DNA from: Rhodanobacter sp. LX-99
Lineage (GTDB): Bacteria > Pseudomonadota > Gammaproteobacteria > Xanthomonadales > Rhodanobacteraceae
Direction of reading: 5' to 3'
DNA length: 64,000 bases
Assembly: GCF_018599185.1 (NCBI RefSeq)
Contig: NZ_JAHFVL010000001.1
Location: forward strand, 1,054,001-1,118,000
The notes under the pieces were generated by a model. The model worked only from the letters and a program-made list of their open reading frames with translations. It was not told the origin of the DNA and searched no databases. This document shows positions 8,590-16,514 of the stretch, piece after piece. How positions within the stretch are numbered: position 1 is the first letter of the stretch; each line of letters opens with the position of its first letter. The translations under genes and the position numbers were made by a program.

Positions 8590-9519
8590 TCAGGGCTGCG
8601 GCGGCAAATGCGGATAGTCGCTGAAAGACAGTTGCGCCGTGCCGCCGGCGACTTTCAGCCGCGCCGGCGCGCCAAACGGCAGGGTGAACTTGTCCGGCTC
8701 GTGGCCGGTCGGCAGGCCGTCGATCACCGGCATCGCGCTGGCGCGGCGGATCTGCGCAAAACTGTCGACCAGGCCGTAGCCGTTGTCGTAGCCGCTGGGC
8801 CGGCACTGGCTGAAATTCCCCAGCAACAACGCGCGCTGGCGCCCCAGCACGCCTGACAGGTGCAGCTGATACAGCATCCGCTCGATCCGGAACGGCGGCT
8901 CGCCGACGTCCTCGACGAACAGGATGCCGCCCTCGATCGCCGGAAAATATGGCGTGCCGATCAAGCTGCACAGCACGGCCAGGTTGCCGCCCCACAGCGG
9001 CCCCTCGACATCGAGTTCGAGACCTGGCGTGGTGGTCCACTCGACTTGCGCGGACGGCGCGCGCACGGTGTCCCAGAAATGCCGCCAGGTGAATTCGCTG
9101 AGCGTCTCGGCGCCGAAATCGGCACCCAGCATCGGGCCGCTGAACGTGCACAGGCCGCTCTTCGCATGCAGCGCCAGCTGCAGCGCGGTGAAATCGCTGT
9201 GGCCGACCAGCACGGTGCCACTGCCATCCAGCCGCTCGCGCAAGGCGTCGTAATGCAGTTGCGTCAGCAGGCGCGTGGCGCCGTAGCCGCCGCGGATCGC
9301 CAGCGCGATATCCGGCAACTCGTCCCGCATGGCCAGCGCATTGAGGTCGGCGGCCCGCTCCGCATCGCTGCCGGCATAACGCTGCTCGCTGCGATCGAGC
9401 ACCTCCAGCCCCTCAAGCTCGCAACCGGCCTCGCGCAGCCGCGCCACGCCGCGCGCCATCGCGGCGCGATCGTGCGGGTAACCCGAAGGGGCAATCAGGC
9501 GGATGGCGGTATCGGACAT
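8590..9519 (-). CDS. ldcA: L,D-carboxypeptidase (S66 family), murein recycling
   Basis: 309 aa. S66 peptidase motifs are present: an N-terminal LIAPSG strand, GGYGATRLL, the nucleophile serine in LVGHSDFTAL, the glutamate in LFVEDVGEPPFRIERML, and the histidine in GLPTGHEPDKFTLPFG. LdcA removes the terminal D-Ala from tetrapeptides released from peptidoglycan in the cytoplasm. No signal peptide is seen, fitting a cytosolic recycling enzyme. It lies between ribBX and ribH, interrupting the riboflavin genes. The ribosome-binding site is weak. Confidence 0.92.
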   Translation of the reverse strand: MSDTAIRLIAPSGYPHDRAAMARGVARLREAGCELEGLEVLDRSEQRYAGSDAERAADLNALAMRDELPDIALAIRGGYGATRLLTQLHYDALRERLDGSGTVLVGHSDFTALQLALHAKSGLCTFSGPMLGADFGAETLSEFTWRHFWDTVRAPSAQVEWTTTPGLELDVEGPLWGGNLAVLCSLIGTPYFPAIEGGILFVEDVGEPPFRIERMLYQLHLSGVLGRQRALLLGNFSQCRPSGYDNGYGLVDSFAQIRRASAMPVIDGLPTGHEPDKFTLPFGAPARLKVAGGTAQLSFSDYPHLPPQP

Positions 9520-9597
9520 GCTCGTCGTGATCGGGAAAGCTCAAGTATGGTTTGCAGGACATGGCCGCGGCATGGCGCGTTCATGCCCTGCGCGAGA

Positions 9598-10689
9598 TTA
9601 CACGTACTCCACCACTTCCAGCCCGAACCCGCCCAGCCCCACCATCTTGCGCGGCGTACCCAGCACGCGCAGATGGTGCACGCCGAGGTCGACCAGGATC
9701 TGCGCGCCGAGACCGAGCTGGCGCCACTCCTGCTGCTGCGCCTCTTGCGGCGCCTGCTTGCTGGGCTGACGGTTGAGCCGGGCCAGCAGCGCCTCCGGGG
9801 TGTCCTCGCCGGACAGCACCAGCAGCACGCCGCGGTCCTCGTCGGCGATGCGGCGCAACGCCGAGGTCACGGTGAGGCCGAGGTCGTCGCGTTTCAGGTG
9901 CAGCACGTCGGACAGGGTGTTGCGCACGTGCACGCGGGTCAGCACCGGCGCGCCGTCGCCGACCTTGCCGCGCACCAGCGCGTAGTGCAGGCCACGGCGG
10001 ATCGCGTCGCGGTAGGCGACCAGGCGGAACGGGCCGAACTCGGTGTCCACGTCTTCCTCGTGCACGCGCTGCACGGTCTTCTCGGTCTCCAGGCGATAGC
10101 GGATCAGCTCGGCGATGGTGCCGATCTTCAGGCCGTGCTTCTGCGCGAAGATTTCCAGCTCCGGCCGCCGCGCCATCGAACCGTCCTCGTGCAGGATCTC
10201 GATCAGCACCGCCGAAGGCTCCAGCCCGGCCAGCGCGGCCAGGTCGCAGCCGGCCTCGGTGTGGCCGGCGCGGGTCAGCACGCCGCCGGGCTGCGCGGTG
10301 AGCGGGAAGATGTGGCCCGGCTGCGACAGGTCCTGCGGCTTCGCGTCGGACTTCACCGCCACCTGGATCGTGCGCGCGCGGTCGTGCGCCGAGATGCCGG
10401 TGGTGACGCCCTCGGCCGCCTCGATCGAGACGGTGAAGTTGGTGTGGTAGACCGAGGTGTTGTCGCTGACCATCGGGCGCAGGCCGAGCTGGCGCGTGCG
10501 CTGCTCGGTGAGCGTGAGACACAGCAGGCCGCGCGCCTCGCGCACCATGAAGTTGACGTCCTCCGGCCGCACCATCTGCGCCGCCATGATCAGGTCGCCC
10601 TCGTTCTCGCGGTCCTCGTCGTCGAGGATGACGACCATGCGGCCGGCGCGGATGTCTTCGAGGATTTCGGGAATGGTGTTGAAGGTCAT
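9598..10689 (-). CDS. ribB: RibBX: 3,4-dihydroxy-2-butanone 4-phosphate synthase with degenerate GTP cyclohydrolase II domain
   Basis: 363 aa. The N-terminal ~200 residues carry all RibB hallmarks: [45 protein letters not shown]. The C-terminal domain has a RibA-like fold, but where RibA has its zinc-binding C-x10-C-x-C after RVHSE, this protein reads [18 protein letters not shown] with no cysteines. It therefore cannot be a functional GTP cyclohydrolase II. This matches the RibBX variant known in Proteobacteria. A separate RibA must exist elsewhere in the genome. A QEAQQQEW linker precedes a conserved LGLGAQIL segment. It is co-oriented with ribE upstream. Confidence 0.9.
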   Translation of the reverse strand: MTFNTIPEILEDIRAGRMVVILDDEDRENEGDLIMAAQMVRPEDVNFMVREARGLLCLTLTEQRTRQLGLRPMVSDNTSVYHTNFTVSIEAAEGVTTGISAHDRARTIQVAVKSDAKPQDLSQPGHIFPLTAQPGGVLTRAGHTEAGCDLAALAGLEPSAVLIEILHEDGSMARRPELEIFAQKHGLKIGTIAELIRYRLETEKTVQRVHEEDVDTEFGPFRLVAYRDAIRRGLHYALVRGKVGDGAPVLTRVHVRNTLSDVLHLKRDDLGLTVTSALRRIADEDRGVLLVLSGEDTPEALLARLNRQPSKQAPQEAQQQEWRQLGLGAQILVDLGVHHLRVLGTPRKMVGLGGFGLEVVEYV

Positions 10690-10711
10690 GGGTGTGTCCG
10701 TGTCGTGGTTT

Positions 10712-10823
10712 CCTTCTCCCCGTGGGAGAAGGTGCCCCGAAGGGGCGGATGAGGGTTCGGTCGGAGCGGAATGCGCGGCGCGCCCGAACCCTCATCCCAA
10801 CCCTTCTCCCAAAGGGAGAAGGG
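10712..10823. repeat. Intergenic palindromic repeat between ribE and ribBX
   Basis: The whole gap is built of nested palindromes: a CCTTCTCCC...GGGAGAAGG hairpin, a GCCCCGAAGGGGC hairpin, long arms GGATGAGGGTTCGG and CCGAACCCTCATCC flanking a GC-rich spacer, and a second CCCTTCTCCC...GGGAGAAGGG hairpin. The same architecture recurs at 19639-19777, so it is a dispersed repeat family of the genome. It is transcribed within the rib operon and could form a very stable RNA structure. Confidence 0.85.
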
Positions 10824-10833
10824 CTCAAGCGGT

Positions 10834-11475
10834 TCAGGCGAAACCGTGCTGCTTGAGAAAGGCCTCGTCCAGCCGCGGCGTCTCGCCGCTGGACAGCAGC
10901 CGTTCGATGTAGCGCGCCACCACGTCCACTTCGATGTTCACCGCGTCGCCCGCGCGGCGCGCGTGGAACGCGGTGTGCCCGACCGTGTGCGGGATCAGGT
11001 TGACGCCAAATCGCGACCCGGCGACTTCGTTGACGGTGAGGCTGGTACCGTCGATGCACACCGAGCCTTTCGCCGCGATGTAGCGCGAGATCGCCGCCGG
11101 CACCTCGAACGTCCAGCGCTGCGAGCGCCCGTCCGGGGTGATCGAGACCACTTTGCCGAGGCCATCGACATGGCCGGAAACCAGGTGCCCGCCGAGCCGG
11201 TCGGCCAGGCGCAGCGCCTTCTCCAGGTTCACCGGGTCGCCCGGCTTGAGCTGGCCCAGCGAGGTCAGCGACAGCGTCTCGTTGGAGACATCGGCGCTGA
11301 AGCCGCGCGGTTCCAGCGCGATCGCGGTGAGGCACACGCCGGACACGGCGATCGAATCGCCCAACTGCACGTCGGCAAGGTCGAGGCTCGCGGTATCGAC
11401 ATGCAGGCGCACGTCGCCGCCTCGCGGTTCGAGCCGCGCGATGCGGCCCACGGACTGGATGATGCCGGTGAACAT
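10834..11475 (-). CDS. ribE: Riboflavin synthase alpha chain
   Basis: 213 aa starting MFTGII, with GGAGG upstream. It has two tandem lumazine-binding domains, each with the signature seen in SGVCLT, VSNETL and SGHVDG (first), then CIDGTSLTVNEV and PHT (second). The enzyme dismutates two lumazine molecules into riboflavin. It is the first gene after the FMN riboswitch, so riboflavin output is feedback-controlled here. Its ATG overlaps the stop of a possible 17-codon leader ORF (TGATG). Confidence 0.96.
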   Translation of the reverse strand: MFTGIIQSVGRIARLEPRGGDVRLHVDTASLDLADVQLGDSIAVSGVCLTAIALEPRGFSADVSNETLSLTSLGQLKPGDPVNLEKALRLADRLGGHLVSGHVDGLGKVVSITPDGRSQRWTFEVPAAISRYIAAKGSVCIDGTSLTVNEVAGSRFGVNLIPHTVGHTAFHARRAGDAVNIEVDVVARYIERLLSSGETPRLDEAFLKQHGFA

Positions 11476-11528
11476 CAGCGCGCCTCCGGCGGGAGGGCAA
11501 CGGACTGCATGGATGCAATGGCTTTCAT
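11475..11528 (-). CDS. Possible 17-codon leader ORF overlapping ribE start
   Basis: An ATG at 11528 opens a 17-aa frame (begins MKAIASMQSV, ends PPEAR) whose TGA overlaps the ribE ATG as TGATG, between the riboswitch and ribE. Its own ribosome-binding site is weak. Such overlap can couple initiation of the downstream gene. It may be coincidental, and nothing but the overlap supports translation. Confidence 0.3.
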   Translation of the reverse strand: MKAIASMQSVALPPEAR

Positions 11529-11579
11529 GAAACGTACCCCGCGCAAAGTTAAGCGAGTACGCCCCAAGGCATGAGGCCA

Positions 11580-11603
11580 GGCGTGCGCGATGAAGCGCAC
11601 GCC
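11580..11603 (-). promoter_or_regulatory. Hairpin between FMN riboswitch and ribE (expression platform candidate)
   Basis: A perfect 9-bp stem (GGCGTGCGC / GCGCACGCC) with a 6-nt loop begins six bases after the P1 stem of the riboswitch. There is no following U-run, so it is not a standard intrinsic terminator. It may be an alternative-structure element of the expression platform. Confidence 0.5.
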
Positions 11604-11608
11604 CTGCC

Positions 11609-11769
11609 GTCTTCTCTTGTCCGGACTGTGAGGAAGCAGTCGCCCGCTTCCAACCGTCGGCTCCGGCATCTGACCGGATCTGCTGACCTCACGGCGGTTG
11701 CCGTGAGCGCTCGCGGGCTCGCCCCGAAAGGCCTACCGCCGGTGGGGAATTTCGCCCCGCCCTGAAGAC
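11609..11769 (-). ncRNA. FMN riboswitch (RFN element)
   Basis: Read on the minus strand, the closing P1 stem is GTCTTC (11764-11769) with GAAGAC (11609-11614). Between them lie the conserved RFN blocks: AGGGCGGGGCGAAATTCCCC followed by ACCGGCGGTA, then GAGCCCGCGAGCG, GTCAGCAGATCCGGT with GCCGGAGCCGACGGT, and AGTCCGGAC. All are recognisable parts of the FMN aptamer, which senses flavin mononucleotide and shuts down riboflavin genes. It lies directly upstream of ribE, so it controls ribE and probably ribBX onward, while ribD, which is 3 kb away, is outside its reach. Confidence 0.96.
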
Positions 11770-11814
11770 GCTGCCGGACGTTGCCGGCCGGCGAAGTCTA
11801 GCACTCCCGTCCGT

Positions 11815-12726
11815 TCAAGCCTGTGCCAGCCCGGCAGCCAGATGGTCGATCAGCGCACGCAGCGCCGGCGTGCGATCCGCGCCGGGCAACCACAACAGGT
11901 GCACCGGGAAGGCGGGCAGTTGCCAATCCGGCAGCGGCTCGACCAGGCGGCCCGCAGCCACCAGCGCATCGGCCATGTAGTCGCCCTGCAGGCCGATGCC
12001 CACGCCGGCGAGCACGGCATCGCGGATCGCCTGCGCATCATTGCAGCTCAGTACCGGCTCGATGCGCACCGAACGCCGCTGGCGCCGCCGGGAAAACGAC
12101 CACAAGGTGCCCCGGCGATAGCCGGTGAACGTGATGCAGCGGTGCGCCTTGAACTGGGCCGGGTCGTCGAGCGGCGGCGCCACGGCGAGATAGGCGGGCG
12201 AGGCGCAGGGGAAGTAGCGCATCGTGGCCACCCGCCGCGCCACCAGTTGCACGTCGGCCAGGCGACCTACGCGCACGGCCAGGTCGACCTTGCCGACCAC
12301 CATGTCGACATAGGCATCGTCGTACACCGCCTCGATGCGTACCGCGGGATGCTCGCGCAGGAAGCCGGCCAGCAGCGGCGCCACGCGGTAACGGCCGTAG
12401 TTGGACGGCAAGTGGATGCACAGGCGCCCGGCAAGCTCCCCGCCGGGCGGCCGCAAGCCGGCGGCCAGCTCGGTCATCACCATTTCCATGCGCTGCCACT
12501 GCGCCTGCAACTGCTCGCCGCGTGCGGTCAGCGCCATGCGCCGCGTGGTGCGCAGGAACAGCCGTGCGCCGACCGCCTCCTCCAGCGCCGCGATGCGCCG
12601 GCTCAGCACCGACGGCGTGCAGCCGACCTCCAGTGCCGCCCGCGAAAAGTTCAGCCGCCGCGCGGCGGCGGCGAACGCGCGCAGTTCGCGCAGGCGGGTC
12701 GGCGTGAGATCGAAAGATTGATTCAT
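11815..12726 (-). CDS. LysR-family transcriptional regulator
   Basis: 303 aa. The N-terminal winged helix-turn-helix (RLRELRAFAAAARRLNFSRAALEV, then TPSVLSRRIAALEE and LFLRTTRRMALTARGE) is followed by a periplasmic-binding-like effector domain (LCIHLPSNYGRYRVAPLL, VDLAVRVGRL, AIRDAVLAGVGIGLQ). This is the standard LysR length and layout, closest to the subgroup that controls oxidoreductase genes. It is divergent from the quinone-oxidoreductase/lactonase pair with a 92-bp gap, so that pair is its probable target. The module sits between ribE and ribD. Confidence 0.92.
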   Translation of the reverse strand: MNQSFDLTPTRLRELRAFAAAARRLNFSRAALEVGCTPSVLSRRIAALEEAVGARLFLRTTRRMALTARGEQLQAQWQRMEMVMTELAAGLRPPGGELAGRLCIHLPSNYGRYRVAPLLAGFLREHPAVRIEAVYDDAYVDMVVGKVDLAVRVGRLADVQLVARRVATMRYFPCASPAYLAVAPPLDDPAQFKAHRCITFTGYRRGTLWSFSRRRQRRSVRIEPVLSCNDAQAIRDAVLAGVGIGLQGDYMADALVAAGRLVEPLPDWQLPAFPVHLLWLPGADRTPALRALIDHLAAGLAQA

Positions 12727-12740
12727 GGAGAGAACAAAAG

Positions 12741-12762
12741 ATTACCAATTTGTGTGGATTAT
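12741..12762. promoter_or_regulatory. Candidate LysR operator/promoter region
   Basis: ATTACCAATTTGTGTGGATTAT is an AT-rich island with an imperfect dyad (ATTACC ... GGATTAT) in the divergent gap between the LysR gene and the oxidoreductase gene. Position and composition fit a LysR-type site overlapping promoters; the dyad itself is weak. Confidence 0.35.
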
Positions 12763-12818
12763 CACCCAGCCGCCGCGGCGCGACCATGCCCGCATTCCAG
12801 CCTCCAAGGAGTCATGCC

Positions 12819-13829
12819 ATGCGTGCCATCCAGCTTTCCGCGTTCGGCCTGGACCATCTCGATCCGGTCGACCTGCCCGCCCCGCGCCCCGGCCCCCACG
12901 AGGTGCTGGTACGAATGGAGGCCGCCTCGCTCAACTTCCGCGACCAGATGCTGGTCAACGGCGATCTCTACCGCGGCGTGCCGTTGCCGATCGTGCCGGT
13001 GTCCGACGGTGCCGGCACGGTGCTGGAGGTCGGCGAAGCGGTGGCTCGCTTCAAGCCCGGCGACCGCGTCACCACGTTCTACAAGTCGCGCTGGATCGCC
13101 GGCGCCATGCGACCGGAATGGGAGGGCGCGGAAATCGGCGGCCCGTTCGACGGCGTGATGCGCGAGCTGGCCTGCTTCGACCAGTACTCGCTGGCACGCG
13201 CGCCCACACACTTGTCCAGCCTGCAGGCGGCCACTCTGCCGATCGCCGCGCTCACCGCGTGGCAAGTGCTGGAAACGGCCCGCGTCACCACCGGCCAGAC
13301 CGTGCTGTTGCTGGGCACCGGCGGCGTCTCGCTGTTTGCGCTGCAGTTCGCCAGGCTGCGCGGGGCGCGGGCGATCGTGCTTTCGTCAAGTGACGAAAAA
13401 CTCGAACGGGCCAAGGCACTGGGCGCCGACGTCGGCATCAACTACAAGACCCACCCGCGGTGGGGTGCACGAGTGCGCGAGGCAAGCGGCGGCGCAGGCG
13501 TGGACGTGGTGGTCGAGACGATCGGCGCGGCCACCCTGGCGCAATCGCTGGAAGCGGTGCGCATGCACGGCACGGTGGCCATCCTGGGCTGGATCGGCGG
13601 CAACGAGGCGAGATTGCCGCTGACCCCGGTGGTGCTCAAGCGCATACGCCTGCAGGGCATCTCGGTGGCGCCGCTGGAAGCGCACGAACGGATGGTGGCC
13701 GCCATCGAGGCCACCGGCCTGGAGCCGGTGATCGACCACGTCTACGGCTTCGGCCAGTTGCGCGAGGCGTTCGAACACCTCGCCGCCGGCCGCCACTTCG
13801 GCAAGCTCGCCATCGGCTTCGATCGCTGA
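12819..13829 (+). CDS. Zinc-type alcohol dehydrogenase/quinone oxidoreductase family protein
   Basis: 336 aa from the ATG at 12819, with AAGGAG seven bases upstream. It is a medium-chain dehydrogenase/reductase: N-terminal GroES-like fold (GPHEVLVRMEAASLNFRDQM), SDGAGTVLEVGEAV, PGDRVTTFY, the nucleotide motif LLGTGGVSLFALQFA, then DVVVETIG. The catalytic and structural zinc cysteines of alcohol dehydrogenases are missing, so it is a zinc-free NADPH:quinone oxidoreductase-like or enoyl-reductase-like enzyme. It is followed 10 bp later by the metallo-hydrolase, implying one operon under the divergent LysR regulator. Confidence 0.88.
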   Translation: MRAIQLSAFGLDHLDPVDLPAPRPGPHEVLVRMEAASLNFRDQMLVNGDLYRGVPLPIVPVSDGAGTVLEVGEAVARFKPGDRVTTFYKSRWIAGAMRPEWEGAEIGGPFDGVMRELACFDQYSLARAPTHLSSLQAATLPIAALTAWQVLETARVTTGQTVLLLGTGGVSLFALQFARLRGARAIVLSSSDEKLERAKALGADVGINYKTHPRWGARVREASGGAGVDVVVETIGAATLAQSLEAVRMHGTVAILGWIGGNEARLPLTPVVLKRIRLQGISVAPLEAHERMVAAIEATGLEPVIDHVYGFGQLREAFEHLAAGRHFGKLAIGFDR

Positions 13830-13839
13830 GGATCACTCC

Positions 13840-14703
13840 ATGCGCTTGCTCCCTTCCCTCCACCGCGTCGCGCGCGGCCTGCTGCCCCTGTTGCTGGTGG
13901 CGTTTGCCGCGTTCGCCCAAGCCGGCGGCGCACGGCCCGGCATCCGCGTATACGTGCTCGATTGCGGCCGCATCGACGCGCGCGACATGGGCATGTTCGA
14001 CGACAGCGGCGCGCTGGACGGCAAGCCGGGCACCATGTCGGTGCCGTGCTTCCTGATCCGCCACCCGAAAGGCATCCTGTTGTGGGAAACCGGCCTGGGC
14101 GACGCCATCGCCGACCGCCCGAACGGCATCGACTTTGCCCCCGGCATCCATGGCAGCGTGCGGGTCAACCTGGTCGACCAGCTCAAGGCGCTGGGCCTGA
14201 AACTGTCCGACATCGACTACCTGGCGTTCTCGCACTGGCACATCGACCACACCGGCAACGCCCATCTGTTCGGCAACGCCACCTGGATACTGCAGCGCCG
14301 GGAGCTGGCCGCCGCGACCGGCCCCACACCGCCGCCGTTCGAATCACTGGCAGCAGTCAGCGCATACAGGAACGCCAGGATCCGTCTCGTCGATGGCGAC
14401 ACGGATGTCTTCGGCGACGGCAGCGTGCGCTTGCTGTTGCTGCCCGGCCACACGCCCGGCCATCAGGCGTTGCAGCTGCGCCTGCCGCACGCCGGCGTGG
14501 TGCTGCTCAGCGGCGACCTCTACCACAGCCGCGAAGCCCGCCGGTTGCGGCGCGTACCCAAGGTCAACGTCGACCGCGCCGCCACGCTGGCATCGATGGA
14601 GCGATTCGAAGCGATCGCCGCGCGGACGCATGCGCGGGTGGTAATCCAGCATGATCCGCGTGACGTCGCCCTGCTGCCGCACTTCCCCGCTTACCTGCAT
14701 TGA
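13840..14703 (+). CDS. Exported metallo-beta-lactamase-fold hydrolase, N-acyl-homoserine-lactonase-like
   Basis: 287 aa. A signal peptide (basic MRLLPSLHRVAR, hydrophobic LLPLLLVAFAAFAQAGG) predicts export to the periplasm or beyond. The dinuclear zinc motif His132-x-His134-x-Asp136-His137 (HWHIDH) is followed by GHTPGHQ and LLSGDLYH, with a late VIQHDP. The N-terminal IRVYVLDCGRID and VPCFLIRHPKGILLWETGL are characteristic of AiiA/AhlD-like lactonases, which open acyl-homoserine lactones. A different lactone or ester substrate cannot be excluded. It ends 2 bp from the convergent ribD stop. Confidence 0.82.
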   Translation: MRLLPSLHRVARGLLPLLLVAFAAFAQAGGARPGIRVYVLDCGRIDARDMGMFDDSGALDGKPGTMSVPCFLIRHPKGILLWETGLGDAIADRPNGIDFAPGIHGSVRVNLVDQLKALGLKLSDIDYLAFSHWHIDHTGNAHLFGNATWILQRRELAAATGPTPPPFESLAAVSAYRNARIRLVDGDTDVFGDGSVRLLLLPGHTPGHQALQLRLPHAGVVLLSGDLYHSREARRLRRVPKVNVDRAATLASMERFEAIAARTHARVVIQHDPRDVALLPHFPAYLH

Positions 14704-14705
14704 AA

Positions 14706-15803
14706 TCAGTTCGGCCGCAACCGCAGGCGGATGTCCTGACCCAGCATGCGCTGATCGACCACCTGCAACTGCCAGCGCCTCGCCATGTCACTGAGCGTGG
14801 GCAGTTGCAGCAGCGGGCGGGCGCCGTCGCCCAGCAGAAAGGGCGCGACGTAGAGCAGCAATTCGTCGACCAGGCCGGCGGCGAACAGAGCGCCGCACAG
14901 GGTCGGGCCGGCCTCGACATGGACTTCGTTGCAACCGCGGCCGGCCAGCAGGGCAAGCACGGCGCGCAAGTCCAGGGCGTCGCCCTGCATGGCCAGCGCG
15001 ATCCGCTCGACCCGCGCAAAGCGCTCGTCCGCGCCGGACGCCGCCGCGCCATGCAGCAGCAGGGTCGGCACCGAGCCGTCCAGCACGTGGCTGCCCGCCG
15101 GCGTGCGCAACTGGCGGTCGAGGATCACGCGCAGCGGCGGCGCGAACGCCTCGCCTTCGGGCAGGCGCACGGTGAGCCGCGGGTCGTCGGCCAGCACGGT
15201 GCCGCTGCCGCTGAGGATCGCCGAGCTGCGCGCGCGCCAGCGCTGCACGTCGGCACGCGCGGCCTCGCCGGTGATCCACTTCGATTCGCCGTTGGCCAGC
15301 GCGGTGCGGCCGTCCAGGCTCATCGCCAGTTTCACCCGCACCCACGGGCTGCCGCGTTCGATCCGGCTGAAGAAGCCGATGTTGAGTTCGCGCGCCGCCT
15401 CGCGCATCAGGCCGACATCCACCCTGACCCCGGCGTCGCGCAACTTGCCGATGCCGCGACCGGCGACCTGCGGGAACGGATCCTCGGCGGCGATCACCAC
15501 CCGCTTCACGCCGGCGGCAACCAGCGCGTCGGCGCAAGGCGGCGTGCGGCCGTGGTGCGCGCAGGGCTCCAGCGTCACATAGGCGGTGGCGCCACGCGCC
15601 CGTTCGCCGGCTTCGCGCAGCGCATATACCTCGGCATGCGGCTCGCCGGCACGCTGGTGGAAACCCGTGCCGACCACCTCGTCGCCATGCGCGATCACGC
15701 AACCCACGCGCGGGTTCGGCTGGGTGGTGCACAGGCCGCGCCCGGCCAGGCGCAGGGCGTGCGCCATGTGAGTGTGATCAACAGCCGAAAAAGAGTCGGT
15801 CAC
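14706..15803 (-). CDS. ribD: Bifunctional pyrimidine deaminase/reductase RibD
   Basis: 365 aa. The N-terminal cytidine-deaminase-like domain has GEPHAEVYAL and LEPCAHHGRTPPC for zinc binding. The C-terminal reductase domain has KLAMSLDGRTALANGESKWITG, ARSSAILSGSGTVLADDP, VEAGPTL and LLLYVAPFLLGDGA. It carries out two successive steps from GTP-derived diaminopyrimidine to the RibH substrate. It lies downstream of nrdR, as in many Proteobacteria, but is separated from the riboswitch-controlled ribE by 3.2 kb of unrelated genes. Confidence 0.95.
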   Translation of the reverse strand: MTDSFSAVDHTHMAHALRLAGRGLCTTQPNPRVGCVIAHGDEVVGTGFHQRAGEPHAEVYALREAGERARGATAYVTLEPCAHHGRTPPCADALVAAGVKRVVIAAEDPFPQVAGRGIGKLRDAGVRVDVGLMREAARELNIGFFSRIERGSPWVRVKLAMSLDGRTALANGESKWITGEAARADVQRWRARSSAILSGSGTVLADDPRLTVRLPEGEAFAPPLRVILDRQLRTPAGSHVLDGSVPTLLLHGAAASGADERFARVERIALAMQGDALDLRAVLALLAGRGCNEVHVEAGPTLCGALFAAGLVDELLLYVAPFLLGDGARPLLQLPTLSDMARRWQLQVVDQRMLGQDIRLRLRPN

Positions 15804-15817
15804 GACGTCGCGCCTTT

Positions 15818-15888
15818 GTAGGAGCGCACCTTGTGCGCGAAAAACTTGCGATGCGGTGACATCATTCGCGCACAGGGTGCGCTCCTAC
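15818..15888. repeat. REP-like inverted repeat between nrdR and ribD
   Basis: The arms GTAGGAGCGCACC-TTGTGCGCGA and TCGCGCACAGGGTGCGCTCCTAC are near-perfect complements around a short spacer. This GTAGGAGCGC core is a well-known dispersed palindromic repeat of pseudomonads and xanthomonads. It fills almost all of the intergenic gap and would fold into a long hairpin in the nrdR-ribD transcript. Confidence 0.85.
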
Positions 15889-15895
15889 GGTGAGG

Positions 15896-16408
15896 TCACT
15901 TGCCTTCACGCTTGCCGCCGCCGAGCAGGGGCAACTGCAAGTCGGCCAGTCCGGGCAGGTCGCGCTCCAGCTTCTCGATCTCCTCGCGGAACGCGTGCAC
16001 GTCCTCGAACTTGCGGTAGACCGAGGCGAAACGCACGTAGGCGACCTGGTCGAGGTTCTTCAGCTCGCGCATCACCAGTTCGCCGAGCTGGCGCGACGGC
16101 ACCTCGCGCTCGCCGCTGCGGCGCAGGTCGTTGATGATGGTGCGCACGGCGCTGTCCACGTCATGGCTGGCCACCGGCCGCTTCTGCAAGGCGCGCTCGA
16201 AACTCACCCGCAGCTTGCGCTCGTCGAACGCCTCGCGCCGCTCGCCGCTCTTCACGATCGTCGGCAACTTCAGCTCCGCCGTTTCGTACGTGTTGAAGCG
16301 CTCGCCGCACTGCTCGCACTCGCGCCGACGACGCACGCTGGCACCGTCTTCGGTGAGCCGCGAGTCGATCACGCGGGTGTCTTCGTGCTGGCAGAAGGGG
16401 CAATGCAT
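15896..16408 (-). CDS. nrdR: Transcriptional repressor NrdR
   Basis: 170 aa. The N-terminal zinc ribbon is MHCPFC...[17 protein letters not shown], followed by an ATP-cone domain (VIKSG-like [29 protein letters not shown]) and the [17 protein letters not shown] motif. NrdR binds NrdR boxes at ribonucleotide reductase promoters when dATP is bound. The C-terminal ~20 residues ([11 protein letters not shown]) extend slightly beyond the E. coli protein. The position before ribD is conserved. Confidence 0.96.
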   Translation of the reverse strand: MHCPFCQHEDTRVIDSRLTEDGASVRRRRECEQCGERFNTYETAELKLPTIVKSGERREAFDERKLRVSFERALQKRPVASHDVDSAVRTIINDLRRSGEREVPSRQLGELVMRELKNLDQVAYVRFASVYRKFEDVHAFREEIEKLERDLPGLADLQLPLLGGGKREGK

Positions 16409-16414
16409 CTTTTA

Positions 16415-16510
16415 CGGGATTCGGGATGGGGGATTGGGGGTCCGGAAAAAGCACAAGCCCGCGGGAACCCGGGTTCTTCCGAATCCCGAATCCCCCATCC
16501 CGAATCCCGG
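16415..16510. repeat. GGGATTCGGGA-type inverted repeat, copy 1
   Basis: The left arm CGGGATTCGGGATGGGGGATT pairs with the right arm GAATCCCCCATCCCGAATCCCGG around a spacer containing AAGCCCGCGGGAACCCGGGTT. A related copy lies at 46997-47089 after pepA. It occupies the whole nrdR-glyA gap, on the transcript of both minus-strand genes. Confidence 0.88.
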
Positions 16511-16514
16511 CATC

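Noticed and set aside
10712..10823. Intrinsic terminator between ribE and ribBX
   Set aside because: Hairpins have no T-run, and the same unit recurs elsewhere, so it is better called a repeat.
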